Shown in pieces: positions 22,647 through 32,696 of a stretch of DNA of 37,343 bases. This stretch comes from an uncultured Solirubrobacteraceae bacterium. Lineage in GTDB: Bacteria; Actinomycetota; Thermoleophilia; Solirubrobacterales; Solirubrobacteraceae. The position numbers and the translations under genes were made by a program. The DNA is taken from positions 1-37,343 of the forward strand of contig CADCVR010000012.1 of NCBI GenBank assembly GCA_902806205.1, in the 5' to 3' direction. Numbering within the stretch: position 1 is the stretch's first letter; the number at the start of each line of letters is the position of its first letter. The notes beneath the pieces are model-generated. The model did no database searches. It was not told the DNA's origin and saw only the letters and a list, made by a program, of their open reading frames with translations.

Positions 22647-24527
22647 TCAGCGGATGCGGACCGTCCGTGAGGGGCTTTGGGCCTGGTCGAGGACCTTGTT
22701 GCCGGTGAAGCGGGCGGTGAACTTCAGCGCGCGTGCGCGTCCGAAGCGCTTGCGGTCGCGGAAGGTCACCGAGACGGAGTACGAGCACGTCGCCGAGAGC
22801 TTGGCCCGGCGGGTCGAGACGGTCTTGGAGCCGACCTTGACCTGCACGGAGACAAGGCCGTCGCCGCAGCCCTGGGCCGCCGTCACCGTCGCCGGCAGGG
22901 CGATCTGGCCCCTCGCGGTGAATCTGAACGGCGCGCGCTTGTCGCGGCCCGGCGTGACCGTCTCGGAGACGTTCACCGGGGCGAACAGGCCGACGTTGAC
23001 GGTCTTGACGACGGTTGCCGTCTGCTGGGAGGTGTCGATCGCGATCGCGGTGATCGCCGTGCGACCGACGTCGGCGCCCCTGGGCTGGTACGCGCATGAG
23101 TAGGGCGCCACCGTAGCGGCGCATAGGACTCGCCCGTTGACCAGGTACACCACCCGCGCGATGCCCTTGTCGTCGCCGACACTCGCGGTCAGCGTCGTCG
23201 GGGCTCTGGTCGTCAGCGTGGCGTTGTCGGCCGGGGTGGCCAGCGCGATCGCCGGCGGCCGGTCCTCGTTGGCGTTGCCGACGTCGACGCGGTTGACCGT
23301 CTCGCAGTCCGGGCTGATCTCGTCGAGCGTGTCGACGTTGGCGACGTCGTTGCCCGCACCGCACGAGACGAAGTCGGCGAATCCGTCGCGCGCGTCGATC
23401 GTGTCGTCGCCGGCGTTGCCCGACAGCACGTCGTTGCCGCGCCCTCCGTCGATCCTGTCGTTGCCCAGGCCGCCCGACAGGTCGTTGACCCCGGCGCTGC
23501 CCACGAGCGTGTCGTTGGCGGTGCCCTTCGGGACCGGATCTTCGGAGAACGTCGGGGTCTCCGCGCTGACCGCCTCGACCGTCGCCCTGACGTTGTCGGC
23601 CTCGCCGGCGCTGCCGTCGTTGGCCTGGTCGTCCAGCGTGACGGTCATGTCGCGCGCCACCGAGGTGAACGCGATGTTGTCGTTCAGCGTTGAGTACGTG
23701 ATGAGCCTGTCGAAGCCCGTCCCGCCGTCGTAGGTGTCACCGGTGTCGACGGGCGACGACGTCCCCGCACTTGGGTCGGCCACGGTGACGTTGCGGTTGA
23801 AGAACCGGTCGTTGCCGTCGCCGCCGCTCAGGCTGTCGGCGCCGTCACCCCCGGCCAGCGAGTCGTCGCCGCCACCGCCGAGGACGGTGTCGGTGCCCCC
23901 GTCGCCGAACACTCCGTCGTTGCCGTCGCCCGCGACGACGGTGTCGCTGCCGTCGCCGCTTTGCAAGCTGTCGTCACCGGCTCCACCGTCCAGCTTGTTG
24001 TTCCCCCCGGAATCGAGGAGCCGGTCGTCGCCTTCTCCGCCGACGAGCGTGTCGTCGTGCGTGCCGGTGAGGACGAAGTCGTCGCCGTCCCCCGCGTCGA
24101 TCGTCGCCGGGATGTCGGCCCGCAGTTGGTCGGCCTGGTCGAGAAGGGTCGCCGACAGCCGCTGTGCGCCGCTGCAACGGTACGTCGCGCCGCCCCCGCC
24201 CACTGCCACGCAGCCGGCACCCGGCGTGATCGCGTCGGTGTCCGACGTGCTATTGGCCGGGTTACGGGTCAACGTGAAGGTGGTTCCCCCCGGCGTGTCG
24301 CGCCTGATGTCGAGAAAGGTCGTCCTTCCCGCGGCGGCCGAGTACACCAGCGTGCCTCCCGGGTCCACGACGATGGTCGCGCCGGACGCCGATGCGACGG
24401 GAAAGGTGAGCGCCACCGCCAAGCCGAGGACGATCGCCGTCCTGCGCGGTGCCGCGGGGCGCCGGCGCCCCGGGAGGCCGGCGGGCAGCGCACGGCGCGG
24501 GCGATGTGAACGGACCATGGCGAACAT
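22647..24527 (-). CDS. Secreted RTX calcium-binding-repeat protein with Ig-like domain
   Basis: This 626-residue protein has a long Arg-rich N-terminus and a hydrophobic signal segment (TAIVLGLAVALTFPVASASG, 30-49). Two blocks of RTX nonapeptide repeats of the GGxGxDxxx type follow, at about 145-242 (for example GGDGADSLSGGDGND) and 340-395. These bind calcium and fold outside the cell. An Ig-like domain (about 425-510, PPAIALATPADNATL) and a beta-rich C-terminus with paired Cys come last. ATG 24527 is chosen for AGGAGG 4 nt upstream. TTGACG-N17-CACGTT lies above it. No type I secretion genes are nearby, so export is probably by Sec. No enzymatic domain is seen; a surface or matrix role is inferred. 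Confidence 0.82.
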   Translation of the reverse strand: MFAMVRSHRPRRALPAGLPGRRRPAAPRRTAIVLGLAVALTFPVASASGATIVVDPGGTLVYSAAAGRTTFLDIRRDTPGGTTFTLTRNPANSTSDTDAITPGAGCVAVGGGGATYRCSGAQRLSATLLDQADQLRADIPATIDAGDGDDFVLTGTHDDTLVGGEGDDRLLDSGGNNKLDGGAGDDSLQSGDGSDTVVAGDGNDGVFGDGGTDTVLGGGGDDSLAGGDGADSLSGGDGNDRFFNRNVTVADPSAGTSSPVDTGDTYDGGTGFDRLITYSTLNDNIAFTSVARDMTVTLDDQANDGSAGEADNVRATVEAVSAETPTFSEDPVPKGTANDTLVGSAGVNDLSGGLGNDRIDGGRGNDVLSGNAGDDTIDARDGFADFVSCGAGNDVANVDTLDEISPDCETVNRVDVGNANEDRPPAIALATPADNATLTTRAPTTLTASVGDDKGIARVVYLVNGRVLCAATVAPYSCAYQPRGADVGRTAITAIAIDTSQQTATVVKTVNVGLFAPVNVSETVTPGRDKRAPFRFTARGQIALPATVTAAQGCGDGLVSVQVKVGSKTVSTRRAKLSATCSYSVSVTFRDRKRFGRARALKFTARFTGNKVLDQAQSPSRTVRIR

Positions 24528-24566
24528 GCGGCCTCCTGGCATCGACGTACGACTCAAGATGCGCCG

Positions 24567-24595
24567 AACGTGACGGTGGGGCCGCACAGCGTCAA
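24567..24595 (-). promoter_or_regulatory. Candidate promoter of the RTX gene
   Basis: On the minus strand TTGACG (24595-24590) and CACGTT (24572-24567) are 17 nt apart. The expected 5' leader of about 33 nt contains the AGGAGG ribosome-binding site. The -35 is good and the -10 is poor. Confidence 0.38.
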
Positions 24596-24642
24596 GCAGT
24601 CTCAGGGCTACCCCCGAGAAGGGCCGACGGCCGTAGGCGCCC

Positions 24643-25494
24643 TCAGCTCAGCGCGCTCCACACGTAGTACGTGGCCACCACGCTGAAGAACACCGCGTCG
24701 AGGCGATCGAGGGCGCCACCGTGCGCGCCGAAGACGACGCCGGTGTCCTTCGTGCCCGCGTCGCGCTTGAGGTAGCTCTCGAACAGGTCGCCGACCGGCG
24801 CCGCGACGGCGATCGCCGCACCGAGCAGCAGCGCGTCCGTGCCGCTGAGCCAGTCCTCGTACAGGCCGGCGAACCAGACGCCGGCGACGGCCGCGACCAT
24901 GCCGATCGCCAGGCCTTCGACGGTCTTGTTCGGGGAGATCGACGGCGCGAGCGGCACCCGGCCGAACAGGCGCCCGCCCAGGTAGGCGCCCGTGTCGCCG
25001 ACGAACGTCCCGACCATCACGTTGATGACGAGGTCGCGCCCGTCGGGAAGCTCACGCAGCAGCACCGCGTGCGCGAGCGCCACGCCGATCCAAAGGACGC
25101 CCATGAGGGTCACCGCGACGGCGGGTGCCCCGCCGCGCGGCTGGAGGAGCGTCAGCCCGAAGGTGAGCGGCACGATCAGGACCAGCGCGAGCACGAGATG
25201 GTCGCGGTCACCGAGGTCGGCGGCGACCATGAGCCCGATCAACCCGAGGAAGCCGGCGAGCCGTGACGCGTGCGCCTGCGGGTACATCGCGTAGAGCTCG
25301 TGCAGGCTGATGAGGCCGAAGACGATCAAGAACGCCGTGAACGGCGCTCATCCCGCGACGACGAAGGAGAGCGCGACGGCTGCGGCCGGGACGCCGACCA
25401 CGATGCGCTGCTGCAGGTCGGACGTACCGCGCGGCGGCGGCGCGCCGAGCGGCCGCGGCGCGGCGGCGCGGCCGTGCCGCCGCCCTGCGGCCAT
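24643..25494 (-). CDS. cdsA: Phosphatidate cytidylyltransferase, interrupted by an in-frame TGA
   Basis: CdsA makes CDP-diacylglycerol from phosphatidate and CTP, the precursor of all phospholipids, in the membrane. The frame starts at ATG 25494, 2 bp after the uppS stop (cytoplasmic lead, then RIVVGVPAAAVALSFVVAG), meets TGA at 25350-25348, and continues in the same frame (APFTAFLIVFGLISLHELYA) through the membrane spans to the CdsA signature (KRDAGTKDTGVVFGAHGG, then ALDRLDA). Read through, it would be about 283 residues, normal for the family. Both sides of the TGA are clearly CdsA-like, so this is one gene with a nonsense codon. A sequencing error, readthrough, or restart at TTG 25329 (giving 228 residues) are the alternatives. 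TGA is used as a normal stop elsewhere in the window. Confidence 0.85.
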
Positions 25495-25496
25495 GA

Positions 25497-26213
25497 CTAC
25501 CGGCCCCCGAAGCGCCGCGCACGCTGGCCGAAGGCGCCCAGGGCGCGCTCGAAGGCCTCCGCGGTGAAGTCGGGCCACAACTCGGCGGCGAAGACGAGCT
25601 CGGAGTACGCGCTCTGCCAGAGCAGGAAGTTCGAGAGCCGCTCCTCGCCCGAAGTGCGGATGACGACGTCGGGATCGTGCATGTCCGGCGCGTACAGCAG
25701 TGCCCGGAAGGCGTCCTCTCCGCCACTGGAGTACTGCGCCGCCGCGTCGAGGATCTCCTGGCGTCCGCCGTAGTCGAAGGCGACGAACAGCGTGATGCGC
25801 GTGCAGTGCGCGGTCTCGGCCTCGGCCCAGTCCATCTGCTCGAGCAGCGCCCGGGCGACGCGGTCGCGGCGCCCGATGAAGCGCATGCGCACGCCCTCGG
25901 CCTTCAGCTCGGGTGTCTCGGAGAGGATGCGCTCGTGGAACATCCGCATGAGCGCCGTCACCTCCTCGGCGCTGCGCGACCAGTTCTCGGTGGAGAAGGA
26001 GTAGACCGTCAGCTCCCGGACCCCGAGGCGTACCGCGTCGCGCAGGCGGGCCTTGACCACGTCGGCTCCGGCCTGGTGGCCCTCGGCGACCGAGAGCCCC
26101 CGCCCCTGCGCCCAGCGGCCGTTGCCGTCGGTGATGATCGCGACGTACTTCGGCGTGGCGGCCGAGGCGTCAGGCGGCTCGTCGCAGCCGGTGGGCGAGG
26201 AGCCGGTGGGCAC
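25497..26213 (-). CDS. uppS: Polyprenyl diphosphate synthase (UppS, cis-prenyltransferase)
   Basis: This 238-residue cis-prenyltransferase extends farnesyl diphosphate with isopentenyl units to the undecaprenyl-type carrier lipid of wall synthesis. The catalytic motif is AIITDGNGRWAQGRG, with D29 as the essential Asp (the usual MDGNGRWA reads TDGNGRWA here). TVYSFSTENWSR, FVAFDYGGRQEI and the C-terminal DVVIRTSGEERLSNFLLWQS complete the family pattern. GTG 26213 has GGAGG 6 nt upstream. It lies 1 bp after frr, and cdsA follows 2 bp later, so the three are one operon. Confidence 0.95.
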   Translation of the reverse strand: MPTGSSPTGCDEPPDASAATPKYVAIITDGNGRWAQGRGLSVAEGHQAGADVVKARLRDAVRLGVRELTVYSFSTENWSRSAEEVTALMRMFHERILSETPELKAEGVRMRFIGRRDRVARALLEQMDWAEAETAHCTRITLFVAFDYGGRQEILDAAAQYSSGGEDAFRALLYAPDMHDPDVVIRTSGEERLSNFLLWQSAYSELVFAAELWPDFTAEAFERALGAFGQRARRFGGR

Positions 26214-26214
26214 C

Positions 26215-28123
<1,909 letters not shown>

Positions 28124-28131
<8 letters not shown>

Positions 28132-29302
28132 CGGAATCGGGGGTCTCCTCGTCCGGGCGGGCCGAGGCAGCGTCCAGGGCGTCCGTGAGCGGCGTCTCCG
28201 GTACCGATGCCGGATCGATCTGCGGCTCGTCGGCGGTCACCGCGACGCCGGGTGAGGTCCCCGTGCGGCGATCGGCCGCCTCGGGATGCTCCTCGTTGGC
28301 CCTGGGCGTGACGCTCGGGTCGGCGACCGGGCGGCCCTCGGCCGCCACGGCGGCCGCGACCTGTGCCTCGGCGACGCTGCGGTCCCCGCCACCCTCGGCG
28401 GTGACCTTGATGTCGTCCTGCGGCGTGCCGGGGGGCGTCGCGGGGACGCCGGCGGCGGCGACCGCGGCCGCCTGGCGGTCACGGGCGGCCTGCTCGCGGG
28501 CGGCCTGCTCCTCCCGGCGGGCCTGCTCCTCGGCCGCACGGGCGGCCTGCTGCTCGGCGACGCGGCGCGCCTGAGCCTCGCCTTCGACGCGCTGGCGCTC
28601 CTGCTCTTGCACCGCGTAGGCGCCATAGCCCTCCGCGACCACGTCGGCGATCGCCTTGGTGATCGTGTTGCAGGCACGGATCGCGTCGTCGTTGCCCGGG
28701 ACGACGTAGTCGATGCCGTCCGGGTCGCAGTTCGTGTCGACCAGGCCGATGATCGGGATGCGCAGGCGGCGAGCCTCCTGCACCGCGATGACCTCCGTCT
28801 TGAGGTCGATGATGAAGATCGCGTCCGGCGGGCGCTTCATGTTCTTCACCCCGCCGAGGTTGTTGCGCAGCTTGGCCAGGTCGGCGCGGGCGGCCATGCG
28901 CTCACGGGTCGGCAGCAGCTCGAGCTGGCCCTCGTCCTCATAGCGCTCCAGGTCGTGCAGGCGCTTGATGCGCTGCGAGATGGTCTGGAAGTTCGTGAGC
29001 AGCCCGCCGAGCCAGCGGTTGTCGATGTACGGCATGCCGCAGGACTCGGCCAGCTCCTTGATGCCGTCCTTGGCCTGCTTCTTGGTGCCGACGAACAGCA
29101 CCACGCCGCCGCGGTGGCTGAGCTGCAGGGCGAACTCCTGCGCCTGGGCCAGCAGCACCTGCGTCTTGAGCAGGTCGATGATGTAGATGCCGCCCCGCTC
29201 GCCGTGGATGAACCGGCGCATCTTGGGGTTCCAACGTCGCGTCTGGTGGCCGAAGTGGACTCCGCCCTCCAGCAGCTCGCGTATGCCGACCTGGGTCGCC
29301 AC
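28124..29302 (-). CDS. rpsB: Ribosomal protein S2 with a long C-terminal extension
   Basis: This 392-residue small-subunit protein has a complete S2 core in residues 1-235 (IRELLEGGVHFGHQTRRWNP, IIDLLKTQVLL, DNRWLGGLLTNFQTI, IPIIGLVDTNCDPDGIDYVV). It is followed by some 155 residues that are not part of S2: an Ala/Arg/Glu/Gln-rich segment likely to be helical (AARAAEEQARREEQAAREQA), then a Pro/Thr/Asp-rich acidic tail. GTG 29302 is preferred over GTG 29311, because AAGGGAG lies 11 nt before the former and only 2 nt before the latter. It leads the translation/envelope operon, overlapping tsf by 8 bp. Confidence 0.95.
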
Positions 29303-29632
29303 GAGTAGCACTGCTCCCTTGTTCGATTGGTGAAGCGATCGCCGCGGGGCCTGGTGGAAGTGGCGCGGACCGTCGAGCGCAGAGGTGGCTCTCGGGCAGG
29401 GCGCGCCGGCGCCCGGACGGGTAGATGGTGTTGAGAGTGGTCCAGTGTAGCCAGGCGGGTGCGGGCGCCGCCGTCCGGGCCGGGAAGGCCGCGCCCGAGA
29501 AGTGCTGACCTTGACGCGTTCCTAGCCGAACTGGAGGAGGAGCTCGTGCGTGCCGGGGTCGAAGCGGATGACGTGGTCGAGGTGCCGTACCCGGCGGAGG
29601 TGTGGCGGAAGCGGCGGAGCGCCTTGCGCTCC
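29303..29632 (-). other. rpsB upstream region (leader and promoter candidates)
   Basis: There is no convincing gene in these 330 bp. On the minus strand a -10-like TACACT at 29449-29444 would give rpsB a leader of about 140 nt, long enough for an S2-type autoregulatory structure, although I cannot define one. The -35 is poor. From the uma2 stop to a TAG at 29524 the minus frame is open for 37 codons with high GC3 (ending THELLLQFG) but has no start codon; it may be a gene remnant. Confidence 0.35.
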
Positions 29633-30202
29633 TCAGATCCCGCTGAGCAGCTCGGCCGCGCTGAGCGGGCGAAGGTCGAGGCAAAGCGCCTCGACGGTCG
29701 CGTCGCCTTCGGCGGTGTCCAGGGTCCGGTACTCAGAGCCGCCCGGGTCGCGGCGGATCTCGATGCGCCGAGCCGCGACGTCGACGACCCAGTAGTCCGG
29801 GACCCCGGCGGAGGCGTAGAGGCGCGGCTTGATCGTGGTGTCGATGGCGCGCGAGCTGACGCTCACCTCGACCACGAGCAGCGCGCTGGTCGGGCGGCGG
29901 GTGGGATCCGCCCGCGCTTCGATGACGGCGATGTCAGGTTCGGGGAGGGAGGTCGGGTCCGGGACCGCGAGCGGGTGCTCGGTCCGAAGTTCGTGAGTCC
30001 CGGCGACCGCCAACGGGGCGAGCCATCCGACCAGCCGGGCCATCACCGTCGCGTGCTGCTCGCCCTTCGGGCTCATTTCGATCAGCGCTCCCTGGAGCAA
30101 CTCCACAGGCTCGTCCTCCCCGATGATGCCCTCCTGCACCATCCGCTCGACTTCGTCCGCCGTGAGCGGACGCACCGCGTGATCGGCGAGCGTCAAGACC
30201 AT
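29633..30202 (-). CDS. Uma2-family PD-(D/E)XK nuclease-fold protein
   Basis: This 189-residue protein matches the Uma2 (DUF820) layout: MTADEVERMVQEGI-like N-terminus (LTADEVERMVQEGIIGEDEP), VELLQGALIEMSPKGEQHAT, then the nuclease-fold core with SLPEPDIAVIEARADP and LLVVEVSVSSRAIDTTIKPR, and YASAGVPDYWVVDVAARRIE. The acidic residue in EPD and the VEVSxSS strand are the expected active-site region. The biological role of the family is unclear. ATG 30202 is supported by TACGCT 7 nt upstream, so the gene is probably leaderless. It sits alone between the rluD operon and rpsB. Confidence 0.85.
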   Translation of the reverse strand: MVLTLADHAVRPLTADEVERMVQEGIIGEDEPVELLQGALIEMSPKGEQHATVMARLVGWLAPLAVAGTHELRTEHPLAVPDPTSLPEPDIAVIEARADPTRRPTSALLVVEVSVSSRAIDTTIKPRLYASAGVPDYWVVDVAARRIEIRRDPGGSEYRTLDTAEGDATVEALCLDLRPLSAAELLSGI

Positions 30203-30209
30203 CGGGAGG

Positions 30210-30215
30210 AGCGTA
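30210..30215 (-). promoter_or_regulatory. Candidate leaderless promoter of the Uma2 gene
   Basis: TACGCT on the minus strand ends 7 nt before ATG 30202. It matches the TAnnnT-N6-8-start pattern seen before other genes in the window. No clear -35 is present. Confidence 0.42.
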
Positions 30216-30248
30216 CCGCTGGGGGATGTAGGTGCGCCGCCCACTCGT

Positions 30249-30264
30249 TCGGCCTTCGGGCCGG
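30249..30264. terminator. Small hairpin downstream of rluD
   Basis: CGGCC and GGCCG arms close a 4-nt loop (TTCG on the plus strand), extendable by one wobble pair. It lies 42 bp beyond the rluD stop on the minus strand and upstream of the Uma2 promoter, where a terminator for the long cca-rluD operon would be expected. The stem is short and there is no T-run. Confidence 0.3.
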
Positions 30265-30305
30265 CTCGCGGGCCAGAGTCCGAACGGCGCTCGGGCGACG
30301 AGCCG

Positions 30306-31202
30306 TCAGCCCCGTGCGCGCTCCAGCGCCGACGCGAGGTCGGCCGGCAGCGGCGAGGCGGCGACCACCGGCTCCCCGGTCACCGGGTGGGTGAACGCCA
30401 GCCGCGCGGCGTGCAGGAACTGGCGCCGCAGCCCGAGGAGCCCAACCGTGCCGTATTCGGGATCGCCCGCGACGGGGAAGCCGATGGCCTGGAGGTGCAC
30501 GCGGATCTGGTGGGTGCGGCCCGTCTCCAGGCGGACACGCAGCAGCGTGTGCCGCGGCAGCGCCTCGGCCAGCTCGAAGTGGGTCCGCGCCTCGCGTGGC
30601 TCGTCGGTGTCGGTCGAGTTGCGCGTGCGCACGCGGCGGTCGCGGCCGATCGGCGCGTCGATCGTGCCCGAGCGCGCCGGCGGGCGGCCCTCGACCAGCG
30701 CCGCGTACTCCCGGGTGATCTCGCGCGCCGCAAGCCGCTCCTTCAGCTCGCGGTGGACCCGCTCGGACTTGGCGACGACGAGCAGCCCGGAGGTGTCGCG
30801 GTCCAGGCGGTGGACGATCCCCGCGCGCCAGCCCTGCTCCCCGCCCGCGGCGCGTCCGGCCAGGGCCTGCGCGAGCGTGCCGGAGTGGTGCCCGCGGGCA
30901 GGATGCACGACGACCCCGGTGGGCTTCTCGACGACGAGGAGGTGCTCGTCCTCCCAGGCGACCCCGAACTCCGCGGGCTCGCCCTCCCCGACGTCCGCGG
31001 GCCCCTCGGCCCGGTCGAGCGACTCGTCGATCGCGATGGTCTCGCCGCCGGCGAGCTTGGCGGACTTCAAGACCTTCCGGCCGTCGAGGGTGACCGCGCC
31101 GGCCTCGAGCAGCCGCTGGGCGCGCGAGCGCGAGCCGAGCGGCGTCGCCAGGAACGCGTCGATGCGCGTCCCGGCGTCTTCAAGCGCGCTTCGAAGCTCC
31201 AT
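30306..31202 (-). CDS. rluD: RluA/RluD-family pseudouridine synthase
   Basis: This 298-residue RNA-modifying enzyme has an N-terminal S4 RNA-binding domain (about 10-60, SRSRAQRLLEAGAVTLDGRK) and the RluA-type catalytic domain. The catalytic Asp is D134 in GIVHRLDRDTSGLLVVAK. LLVVEKPTGVVVHPARGH and LETGRTHQIRVHLQAIG are further family segments. The precise target uridines (23S rRNA for RluD) are inferred from gene position next to lspA. ATG 31202 lies inside the lspA end (23-bp overlap), as is usual for this pair. It is the last gene of the cca-to-rluD operon. Confidence 0.92.
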   Translation of the reverse strand: MELRSALEDAGTRIDAFLATPLGSRSRAQRLLEAGAVTLDGRKVLKSAKLAGGETIAIDESLDRAEGPADVGEGEPAEFGVAWEDEHLLVVEKPTGVVVHPARGHHSGTLAQALAGRAAGGEQGWRAGIVHRLDRDTSGLLVVAKSERVHRELKERLAAREITREYAALVEGRPPARSGTIDAPIGRDRRVRTRNSTDTDEPREARTHFELAEALPRHTLLRVRLETGRTHQIRVHLQAIGFPVAGDPEYGTVGLLGLRRQFLHAARLAFTHPVTGEPVVAASPLPADLASALERARG

Positions 31203-31638
31203 CGGAGCGCTCCGCGACGAGCAGAAGGGACAGGACGCCGAGCGTGATCGCCATGTCGGCGACGTTGAAGGCCGGCCAGTACGGCAGCTTGACGAAGTCG
31301 GTGACGAAGCCCTCCCGCGCACGGTCGACGACGTTGCCGAGGGCGCCGCCCGCGAGCAGGCCCGTCGGCAGCCACGCCCAGGGACGATCGCGATGGGTGG
31401 CGAAGTAGGCCAGGAGCGCGCCGACCGCAAGGGCGATGAGGACGACGACAACCACGATCTGGTCCTCGAAGGCGCCGAAGGCCACGCCGCTGTTGCGCGT
31501 GTGGACGAGCTTGACGAGGGGGATGACCGAGCTCTCGCTGCCGAGCTCCACCCCGTCCCGGACGAGCGCCTTGGTCACCTGGTCGGCGACCAGCACCGTC
31601 GCGAGCACGAGGCCCGCGCGGCTCCACGCCCCGCCCAT
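31180..31638 (-). CDS. lspA: Lipoprotein signal peptidase (signal peptidase II)
   Basis: This 152-residue membrane aspartyl protease cleaves signal peptides of lipid-modified prolipoproteins. The catalytic pair is D105 (GNVVDRAREGFVTDF) and D128 (FNVADMAI). HTRNSGVAFGAF is the conserved Asn-containing loop, and four membrane spans are visible. ATG 31638 is 6 bp after the yggT stop. In many actinobacteria divIVA lies between yggT and lspA; it is absent here. Confidence 0.95.
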   Translation of the reverse strand: MGGAWSRAGLVLATVLVADQVTKALVRDGVELGSESSVIPLVKLVHTRNSGVAFGAFEDQIVVVVVLIALAVGALLAYFATHRDRPWAWLPTGLLAGGALGNVVDRAREGFVTDFVKLPYWPAFNVADMAITLGVLSLLLVAERSDGASKRA

Positions 31639-31644
31639 CCGTCG

Positions 31645-31953
31645 CTACCCGCGGATGAGGTTGACGAGGATCCCGCCGACGATCTGCAACAGCAGGATGC
31701 CCACGATCGGCGAGAGGTCGATCGGGCCGAGCGGCGGGATGAAGCGCCGGAAGATGTTCAGGTACGGCGCGACGACCTGCTCGAGGAACCCGAGCACCGC
31801 GGAGAACGCGCGGTTGTAGGGCACGCGGCCGCCGAAGCCGAAGAAGAGCTGGCTGAGGATGTAGGCGATGATCAGGATCACGTAGACCAGGATCAGGGCC
31901 TCGAGGAAATCCGCGATCTCCTCGTTGATCGCCGCCGCCGGCACGCTGATCAA
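31645..31953 (-). CDS. yggT: YggT-family membrane protein
   Basis: This 102-residue membrane protein has two hydrophobic spans (ALILVYVILIIAYILSQLFF and VGILLLQIVGGILVNLI) separated by the conserved segment with VAPYLNIFRRFIPPLGPIDL. The family is linked to division and osmotic or membrane processes, but its function is not established. TTG 31953 overlaps the proC stop by 4 bp and has AGGG 5 nt upstream; GTG 31944 is a possible alternative. The neighbours are the usual division-associated set. Confidence 0.9.
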   Translation of the reverse strand: MISVPAAAINEEIADFLEALILVYVILIIAYILSQLFFGFGGRVPYNRAFSAVLGFLEQVVAPYLNIFRRFIPPLGPIDLSPIVGILLLQIVGGILVNLIRG

Positions 31954-32696
31954 GAGGTCCCTCTCGTCGCGTCCATCGCGGCATGCAGCGCGGACGCCAG
32001 GCCCGCGTCGGTCAGGGCGCGCAACCCGCGCGCGGTCGTCCCGCCCGGCGAGGTGACACCGCGGCGGACCGCGAGCGTGTCGCCGCCGCGGGCGCGGATG
32101 AGCTCGGCGGAGCCCGCGAGCGTGTCGAGCACGAGCGCGCCGGCGTCGGCCGGCTTCAGGCCCGCGCGCACGCCCGCGTCCACCCAGGCCTCGGCGAAGA
32201 GCGCGACGTAGGCCGGGCCGACGCCGGAGATTCCGCTTCCGGCGCCCAGGGCCGTCTCGGGCAGCGTCACGACGGTGCCGAGGCGACCGAACAGCTCCGT
32301 GACCTCCTGCGGCGCGTCGGAGCCCTCGGCGAGGAGGGTCACGCCGCGGCGCACCTCCACGGCGGTGTTGGGCATGACGGCGGACACGGACGCCTCAGGG
32401 TAGGCGGTGCGCAGTTGCGCGAGGGTGACGCCCCCGAGGACCGAGACGACGAGGCCCGTGAAGCCACCGGCCTGCGCGGCCACGGTGTCGAGCTGGTAGG
32501 GCTTGTGACAGAGCACCAGGATCTCCGCGCGCCGCGCGAGCGCGGCGTTGTCGGTGCCGAGCGACTCGCCGCCGACCTCGCCGACGAGCGCGGCGGCGCG
32601 GCCGGAGCCGGAGTCGGTGGCGAGCACCGTCTGGCCCCAGCCGACGGCCAGCGCGCGGGCCATGTTGCCCGACCCGATCAGCCCCAGCCGGGTCAA
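31950..32696 (-). CDS. proC: Pyrroline-5-carboxylate reductase
   Basis: This 248-residue enzyme reduces pyrroline-5-carboxylate to proline with NAD(P)H. The N-terminal dinucleotide motif is LGLIGSGNMARAL. VMPNTAVEVRRGV and SGISGVGPAYVALFAEAWVD are family segments, and VTSPGGTTARGLRAL is the C-terminal substrate motif. TTG 32696 is chosen since the nucleotide-binding strand begins at once and the codon overlaps the sepF stop as TTGA. Its place between sepF and yggT follows the wider yggS-sepF-proC-yggT arrangement. Confidence 0.94.
   Translation of the reverse strand: MTRLGLIGSGNMARALAVGWGQTVLATDSGSGRAAALVGEVGGESLGTDNAALARRAEILVLCHKPYQLDTVAAQAGGFTGLVVSVLGGVTLAQLRTAYPEASVSAVMPNTAVEVRRGVTLLAEGSDAPQEVTELFGRLGTVVTLPETALGAGSGISGVGPAYVALFAEAWVDAGVRAGLKPADAGALVLDTLAGSAELIRARGGDTLAVRRGVTSPGGTTARGLRALTDAGLASALHAAMDATRGTS

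Noticed and set aside
25208-25726. An ATG at the cdsA TGA (ATGA overlap) that could restart translation (MSAVHGVLD and on)
   Set aside because: It is in a different frame from cdsA and gives an Arg-rich peptide without membrane spans, so it cannot restore CdsA.
29459-29660. A plus-strand open frame (containing ELEEELVRAGVEADDVVEVP) overlapping the rpsB upstream region and continuing into the Uma2 gene as a 311-residue frame
   Set aside because: Its third-position GC is lower than that of the real genes, it has no ribosome-binding site, and the later part is clearly the antisense shadow of the Uma2 gene.
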